Below the pieces are notes generated by a model. The model was not told where the DNA came from. It saw nothing but the letters and a program-made list of their open reading frames with translations, and ran no database searches. This document shows positions 60,099-64,000 of a stretch of DNA of 64,000 bases, in pieces; within the stretch, counting starts at the first letter, position 1; every line of letters begins with the position of its first letter. The translations under genes were made by a program, and so were the position numbers. Source of the stretch: Phycisphaerales bacterium (GTDB taxonomy: Bacteria > Planctomycetota > Phycisphaerae > Phycisphaerales > SM1A02); the NCBI GenBank assembly GCA_014238205.1, contig JABABM010000008.1, forward strand, positions 31,028 through 95,027, written 5' to 3'.

Positions 60099-60460
60099 TT
60101 CGGGGTCTTCTCCTCCAATGGCATGATGATTCAATGCCATCGTGGTTGCAAGGTGGACAACTGGGGGAAAACCCCATTCAGGCATCAAAAAACCCGAATT
60201 GATCTAAGTCCTTGGTTACAAGAGACGTATCAATTGGTTTCGTGTCCCTTGTGAAGATTGTTGGAAACTAGGCTCTTCAAACCCCCTCATGCCTCTTCCG
60301 GAACAGGTATTTATACAAAAAGAATGATGCTCGAAGGACCGATAAACCGATCCTTTCAGTGACGGCCGGGGCCCATACGCGGAACACATTGGAGCCCTGT
60401 AGCCCCCCCTTTCAAAGACTCCCAGCACACTTTCAGAGACTTCCTTCTCTTCTCTTCCGT
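60099..60460. other. Intergenic region upstream of glpK with a candidate small-RNA unit
   Basis: About 360 bases without a protein gene and more AT-rich than its surroundings. It must hold the glpK promoter on the minus strand. On the plus strand, TTTATACA (near 60309-60316) is a -10-like box, and several short stems follow (for example around AAGGACCG...CGATCCTTT near 60334-60356), leading into the terminator at 60461. A non-coding RNA from this strand is therefore possible. Confidence 0.4.
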
Positions 60461-60497
60461 CACCTCCAGGTCTATTCGGCCTGGAGGTGATTGTTTT
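60461..60497 (+). terminator. Orphan intrinsic terminator
   Basis: 10-bp stem CACCTCCAGG/CCTGGAGGTG with a 9-base loop, then ATTGTTTTTG. The T-tract gives it plus orientation, but no plus-strand gene precedes it (glpK reads the other way). The minus-strand MBL gene stops 15 bases downstream but would meet the stem without a T-tract. Confidence 0.82.
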
Positions 60498-60514
60498 TGA
60501 AAGCTGCGTTTGCT

Positions 60515-61504
60515 CTACAGCGGCTGCCGCTCGCCGACCTTGGCCACCCCGAACCCTCGTTGCTCGATGGACCGCTGCAGGGAGTGATCATGGAGTACCG
60601 GGTTCGTATGGTTCAGGTGAATGAAACGGATGGAACCCGGGTGCATGCGGGCATGCTCGGTAAGCAGGTCCATCGTGGTCACCATGGCTGGGTGTGGTAT
60701 CTCGGAAAGATCCCTGCCGGGCAGCTCACTTCCGTCATAGAAGGTTCCATCGACGTAGGCCACGTCGACGCCCGAGAGCAGGCGGGACAACAGCCCCGGG
60801 TGGTCGTCCCATCGATCGATGTCGGGCACGAACAGCATCGTCCTGGCCGGACCACTGATCCTGAAGGCGACCGTATCGCTGAACTCGTCCCGGTGCGGCA
60901 CGTTGATCGCTTCCACCTGGAGCCCCTCGATTGGTTCAAAATCCTTGCCGGGGGCACCCGACTCATCTGCAGAGGCCGGGAAGCACTGGATCAGTTCGAT
61001 GTTGTCCATCTCGACCAGTTGCGACCAGGGACCGTTGTCCTGGAGGAAGAGCGACATGGACGGGGTCGAATACACGGGCACATCCCTGGAGCCGGCGACC
61101 TCATGGCCAAGATGCATCAACCCGGTGTAGTGACCGATGTGCGCATGGGTGAGGAGAATCGCATCAACAGGTTGGCGTGCTCGTCCGGAGACACCTGCCT
61201 TCTCATGGAGCAGTGCCAACTGGCTGTCGATGCCGGGCGTCGCCTCGATGAGCACAAGCCGATCGGTCTGGCGATCATGAATACCGATGCATGCGGGTGT
61301 CTCGACGCGGCCGCTTCGCCTCGCCTTGGCGCAGCAGTCCTTTTCACAGCCCACGTGTGGCAGTCCACCGTCCTGTGCCCGGCCCAGCACGTAGGCATCG
61401 AAACGCGCACCCTCAACGTTGACAGGAGGAGCAGTATGCGAAGTGGCACAACCTGCCAAAAGCAGCAGATGCAGGATCAAGATGGATGAAAGCCGGTTTT
61501 TCAT
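60515..61504 (-). CDS. MBL-fold (PqqB-like) lipoprotein
   Basis: 329 residues. A lipoprotein signal ends LLAGC (Cys about 19). The domain resembles PqqB-type metallo-beta-lactamase folds: LGRAQDGGLPHVGCEKDCC and TPACIGI at the start, then a metal motif THAHIGHYTG (H-x-H-x-G/D-H, with the usual aspartate replaced by glycine), LFVPDIDRWDDH and HLNHTNP. PqqB is cytoplasmic, so an exported lipoprotein of this fold probably has another, hydrolytic role. Possible -10 boxes (TAGAAT) lie at 61517-61522 and 61579-61584 on the minus strand. Confidence 0.8.
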   Translation of the reverse strand: MKNRLSSILILHLLLLAGCATSHTAPPVNVEGARFDAYVLGRAQDGGLPHVGCEKDCCAKARRSGRVETPACIGIHDRQTDRLVLIEATPGIDSQLALLHEKAGVSGRARQPVDAILLTHAHIGHYTGLMHLGHEVAGSRDVPVYSTPSMSLFLQDNGPWSQLVEMDNIELIQCFPASADESGAPGKDFEPIEGLQVEAINVPHRDEFSDTVAFRISGPARTMLFVPDIDRWDDHPGLLSRLLSGVDVAYVDGTFYDGSELPGRDLSEIPHPAMVTTMDLLTEHARMHPGSIRFIHLNHTNPVLHDHSLQRSIEQRGFGVAKVGERQPL

Positions 61505-61556
61505 GAATGAGCATGGATTCTACCACCCTGCGATGCAGTAATGGCAAACAGAATTT

Positions 61557-61588
61557 GTACGTGAAATACGTGAAATACATTCTAGAAT
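61557..61588. promoter_or_regulatory. Direct repeat and palindromic -10 element between divergent genes
   Basis: TACGTGAAA occurs twice in tandem (61557-61574), followed by the 10-base palindrome ATTCTAGAAT (61579-61588), which reads TAGAAT on both strands. It lies between the MBL lipoprotein gene (minus) and the secreted protein gene (plus). A shared, possibly regulated, divergent promoter is suggested. Confidence 0.45.
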
Positions 61589-61635
61589 CTGGAGATGAAC
61601 ACATTTGAGTCAGAGTGGGGAAGGAAACCGTAGCG

Positions 61636-63066
61636 ATGAACATGACACGACGTATCTGCTTGGCAATGGCATTTACGAGCCTTGCCGCCTGGACCCCTGC
61701 CACCCTGGCAGAAGAAACCTGGGACATCGATGCAACCTACCCGTTGACCGATCCTGACCCATGCCATACCGAGGGCTCGTATGACCGGACAATTGTCAAG
61801 GGCAATGTCATGGTCAGCAAATACTCCTCTATGCAAACTGAGGACATTGGCCTTGTCGTCTTTGAACGTGATTCCGAGGGAACCTGGTCACAAACAGCAT
61901 TCCTCGAGGTGCCTGGTACCTCATCAGAAAGTTACTTGATCTACGACCTGACAGTCAGCGATTCCAATCCGGACAATGATCGCATTGTCGTCAGCGCCGC
62001 CTGGAGCAGCAGCGTCGGAGTACACGTCTACGAACGCGGCAGCGATGGCATCTTCACCTATTACCAGGAACTCGATGACCCCGACAACACGAGCGGGGGC
62101 TTCGGCGCCAATGTCGCCATTGACAATCGCCTGATTGTTGTCGGGAATCCTGAATACCCGAACAACGACCGGGGCAGTGTTCATGTCTTCCGTCGAAAAT
62201 CAAGCAATGACTGGGTACACATCAAGACTTGGAACGGGCAGAACAACCATGACCAGATCGGAGACGAGGTCGGTGTTCATGGAAACACCGTGGTCTACCA
62301 GACCGAACGGAGTTCCTCCGACGGAGGTACGAATCGGTGCTATCTCCGCTACCGCAACAGCAATACGGACTGGACACTGATCCAGTCGATTTACGGCGAT
62401 GATCTCGGGATCTCCTCCTTCACCGAGGGCGGGGTCATCGGCGATGTCCTCATGATCCTCGGCTACAACGAAAACGATCCCGACTTCGAGGAACTGGCCT
62501 TCATGGGCCTCTTCCAGGAAGACGGAACGGTCGGGGAGATGCACAACATCAATGTACGGCCTGAAGATGAACCGGCGATGTATTCGCGAGGGTTCGTATC
62601 GGCAGGCAACGAGGTCCTTGTGATGAGGCAACCTGAATGGCTCGGTGCCGGAGGAGACGACCCGGTCGTTGATCGATGGAACCTGTTCGCAGATGCCGAG
62701 CCGGAATTCGGCGGCGAGATCCTGTTTCCAAATGCAAGACCCGAAGGACATCGAATGGGCTACGACGGTTCATCGATCTTCTCATTCAACCAGTGTGAAC
62801 TGCAACGATTCGGTGCCTTCACGGCAAACGAATGTGATCTGCCTCTTGAAGAGGCACCCTGCAATGCAGATGTCAATGACAGTGGAATGGTGAACGTCGA
62901 TGACCTGCTGGCCATCATCCAGGACTGGGGCATGGTGGGCGAAGGTGGCAAACGGCCCGCTGGCGACTGTGCCCCCCTTCCACTGGGCGACTGCATGGTG
63001 AATGTCGACGACTTGCTGTCGGTGATTGCCAGTTGGGGTTCAACCTGCGACGAGCCCGGGACGTAG
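61636..63066 (+). CDS. Secreted beta-rich protein with two C-terminal dockerin-like repeats
   Basis: 476 residues. Signal peptide (about 1-25, ending TLA). The body has repeating strands such as GFGANVAIDNRLIVVGNPEY and EVGVHGNTVVYQTE, of FG-GAP/beta-propeller character. The C-terminus carries CNADVNDSGMVNVDDLLAII and then GDCMVNVDDLLSVIASWG, two Asp-rich calcium-loop segments as in the tail common in Phycisphaerae exported proteins. GGGGAAGGAAA precedes the ATG at 61636 by about 8 bases. Probably extracellular or surface-bound; function unknown. Confidence 0.82.
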   Translation: MNMTRRICLAMAFTSLAAWTPATLAEETWDIDATYPLTDPDPCHTEGSYDRTIVKGNVMVSKYSSMQTEDIGLVVFERDSEGTWSQTAFLEVPGTSSESYLIYDLTVSDSNPDNDRIVVSAAWSSSVGVHVYERGSDGIFTYYQELDDPDNTSGGFGANVAIDNRLIVVGNPEYPNNDRGSVHVFRRKSSNDWVHIKTWNGQNNHDQIGDEVGVHGNTVVYQTERSSSDGGTNRCYLRYRNSNTDWTLIQSIYGDDLGISSFTEGGVIGDVLMILGYNENDPDFEELAFMGLFQEDGTVGEMHNINVRPEDEPAMYSRGFVSAGNEVLVMRQPEWLGAGGDDPVVDRWNLFADAEPEFGGEILFPNARPEGHRMGYDGSSIFSFNQCELQRFGAFTANECDLPLEEAPCNADVNDSGMVNVDDLLAIIQDWGMVGEGGKRPAGDCAPLPLGDCMVNVDDLLSVIASWGSTCDEPGT

Positions 63067-63074
63067 CCGGAGGT

Positions 63075-63263
63075 TCAGCACCCGAGGCAGCGGACGACCT
63101 CGAAGATCTTCCGTTCCTGGTCCGGTTCACTTCGTGCATGATCAATGAGGCAGCGAAGGGCCTTCCCGGTATCGGGCAGGGCGTATTTCGTCGCCATCGC
63201 CTGCAGGTACTCGACCTGGTCTGACTTGATTTCAAGATCGATGTGCTGCTTGTCCTGTGACAT
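63075..63263 (-). CDS. Small ribbon-helix-helix-like protein
   Basis: 62 residues; AAGGAGG lies 7 bases before the ATG at 63263. A beta strand (IDLEIKSDQ) is followed by two helices (VEYLQAMATKYAL; GKALRCLIDHARS), the plan of RHH DNA-binding proteins, and the end FEVVRCLGC carries two cysteines. I recall similar small proteins in cyanobacteria and planctomycetes, all uncharacterised. It might bind DNA or a metal. Confidence 0.72.
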   Translation of the reverse strand: MSQDKQHIDLEIKSDQVEYLQAMATKYALPDTGKALRCLIDHARSEPDQERKIFEVVRCLGC

Positions 63264-63405
63264 GTCATATCCTCCTTCGACAGGGGTTGGTGAATACCCG
63301 CGACTGGACATCCTACTTCAGTATGGGTTTCATTCGGCTTCCAACTGAGAAAGCAGCTTGCGGGTAAACTTCCCCTCCTTCAACCAGCCCAGGGAACCAC
63401 ACCTG

Positions 63406-64000
63406 ATGTCCACGATTCAATCTTCCCACTCACACGCACCGATGCAGCGTGGCGCGAGGATGATCGTGTTGATCTCGGTCATCCTTCCACCCTTGGCGCT
63501 CCTCACGGTCATGTGGCTTGCCTGGGGAAACGGGTTCGGTGTGCTCGACCTGTCGCTCTTCGCCGGGATGTACCTGGTCTGCGGCATGGGGATCACCATC
63601 GGGTTTCACCGGTACTTCACGCACAAGTCGTTCGAATGCCCACGCTGGGTCAAGGTCATGCTGGGCATCTCCGGTTCGATGGCGGTGCAAGGCGACCTTG
63701 CCTGGTGGTGCGCCGTGCACCGGAAGCATCACCAGCATTCCGATGAAGAAGAAGACCCGCATTCACCGCATGTTGGAAGCGAGAATCGCATTCGACGTTT
63801 CCTCTATTCCCACATCGGCTGGCTCTTCCGCATCGAGCAACCCGACCTGCAACGCTACGTCCCCGACCTCGAGGCCGACCCGGACCTGCATCGAATCACC
63901 CGGCTCTTTCCCCTGTGGGTATTCCTGAGCCTGGCGATTCCAACTGTCCTCGGCGGAGTCATCAGTGGAAGTTGGCTTGGTGCATTCACCGGGCTGCTCT
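63406..64000 (+). CDS. Acyl-CoA desaturase / delta-9 fatty-acid desaturase (partial, runs off right edge)
   Basis: 198 codons before the window ends. Membrane helices at about 18-38 and 44-62; first histidine box HRYFTH and second HRKHH; the third box lies outside the window. The protein is of the stearoyl-CoA-desaturase type, introducing a double bond in acyl chains with a diiron centre at the membrane. The start ATG is preceded by AGGGAACC about 10 bases upstream. Confidence 0.9.
   Translation, partial: MSTIQSSHSHAPMQRGARMIVLISVILPPLALLTVMWLAWGNGFGVLDLSLFAGMYLVCGMGITIGFHRYFTHKSFECPRWVKVMLGISGSMAVQGDLAWWCAVHRKHHQHSDEEEDPHSPHVGSENRIRRFLYSHIGWLFRIEQPDLQRYVPDLEADPDLHRITRLFPLWVFLSLAIPTVLGGVISGSWLGAFTGLL

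Noticed and set aside
60190..60500. 6S RNA or tmRNA in the glpK upstream region
   Set aside because: No long closing stem with a central bulge and no tRNA-like end; only a generic small-RNA candidate is supported.
60491..61489. 332-codon plus-strand frame after the orphan terminator
   Set aside because: Antisense to the MBL lipoprotein gene, which has a lipobox and metal motif.
1..64000. CRISPR array, prophage, insertion sequence, rRNA operon or replication origin
   Set aside because: No regularly spaced repeats, integrase, transposase, rRNA sequence or DnaA-box cluster was seen on either strand.

Overview
The window looks like chromosome from a marine planctomycete, most likely of the Phycisphaerae. 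Evidence: three secreted proteins end in a PAPGALALLGLAG plus poly-arginine sorting tail; another ends in two 'VNVDDLL...I..WG' repeats typical of that class; the left edge carries a helix-turn-helix protein like atypical planctomycete sigma factors; tetratricopeptide, HEAT-repeat and sulfotransferase proteins are frequent. The DNA is moderately GC-rich. I see no rRNA, CRISPR array, insertion sequence, prophage or replication origin. One tRNA-Arg(CCU) is present.

Layout. 1-9 kb: sigma-like regulator, MqnA (futalosine menaquinone route), alanine racemase, DEAD-box helicase, PsuG, a short Rho, and a TPR-sulfotransferase. 9-12.4 kb: three paralogous PEP-CTERM-type secreted proteins, two sharing a nearly identical 408-bp block and all three ending in strong intrinsic terminators. 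12.4-24 kb: MiaB, small lipoprotein, FtsW-MurG, a GGDEF protein, phosphoesterase, an HMG-CoA-lyase-like/small membrane protein/YgfZ cluster, peptidase C26, bS18 and a TPR protein. 24-29.5 kb: HEAT protein, sirtuin, fumarase C, and an alpha/beta-hydrolase lacking its nucleophile.

29.5-48 kb is the metabolic centrepiece: an aerobic phenylacetyl-CoA (paa) catabolic cluster. It holds a thioesterase, paaF, paaG, paaH, paaJ, paaA, a double-length paaB, paaC and paaD, then directly E1alpha, E1beta and E2 of a 2-oxoacid dehydrogenase, a TlpA-like thioredoxin and a lipoamide dehydrogenase, then convergent paaY and paaN, then a divergent amino-acid permease with regulatory domains. No phenylacetate-CoA ligase (paaK) or epoxidase reductase (paaE) is seen. 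I infer that phenylpyruvate from phenylalanine may enter directly as phenylacetyl-CoA through the dehydrogenase complex.

48-64 kb: DUF308 membrane protein, TPR protein, HD-GYP protein, tRNA-Arg, a tandem M14 peptidase pair (one apparently catalytically dead), a cupin, a phosphatase-cytochrome c' fusion lipoprotein, DUF2237, glpD-glpK, an intergenic region with an orphan terminator (candidate small RNA), an MBL-fold lipoprotein, a secreted beta-rich protein, a small ribbon-helix-helix-like protein, and a fatty-acid desaturase cut by the right edge.

Genes are often joined by ATGA/GTGA overlaps, indicating translational coupling. Several first genes have a TAnnnT box only 6-7 nt before the start codon and no ribosome binding site, suggesting leaderless mRNAs.
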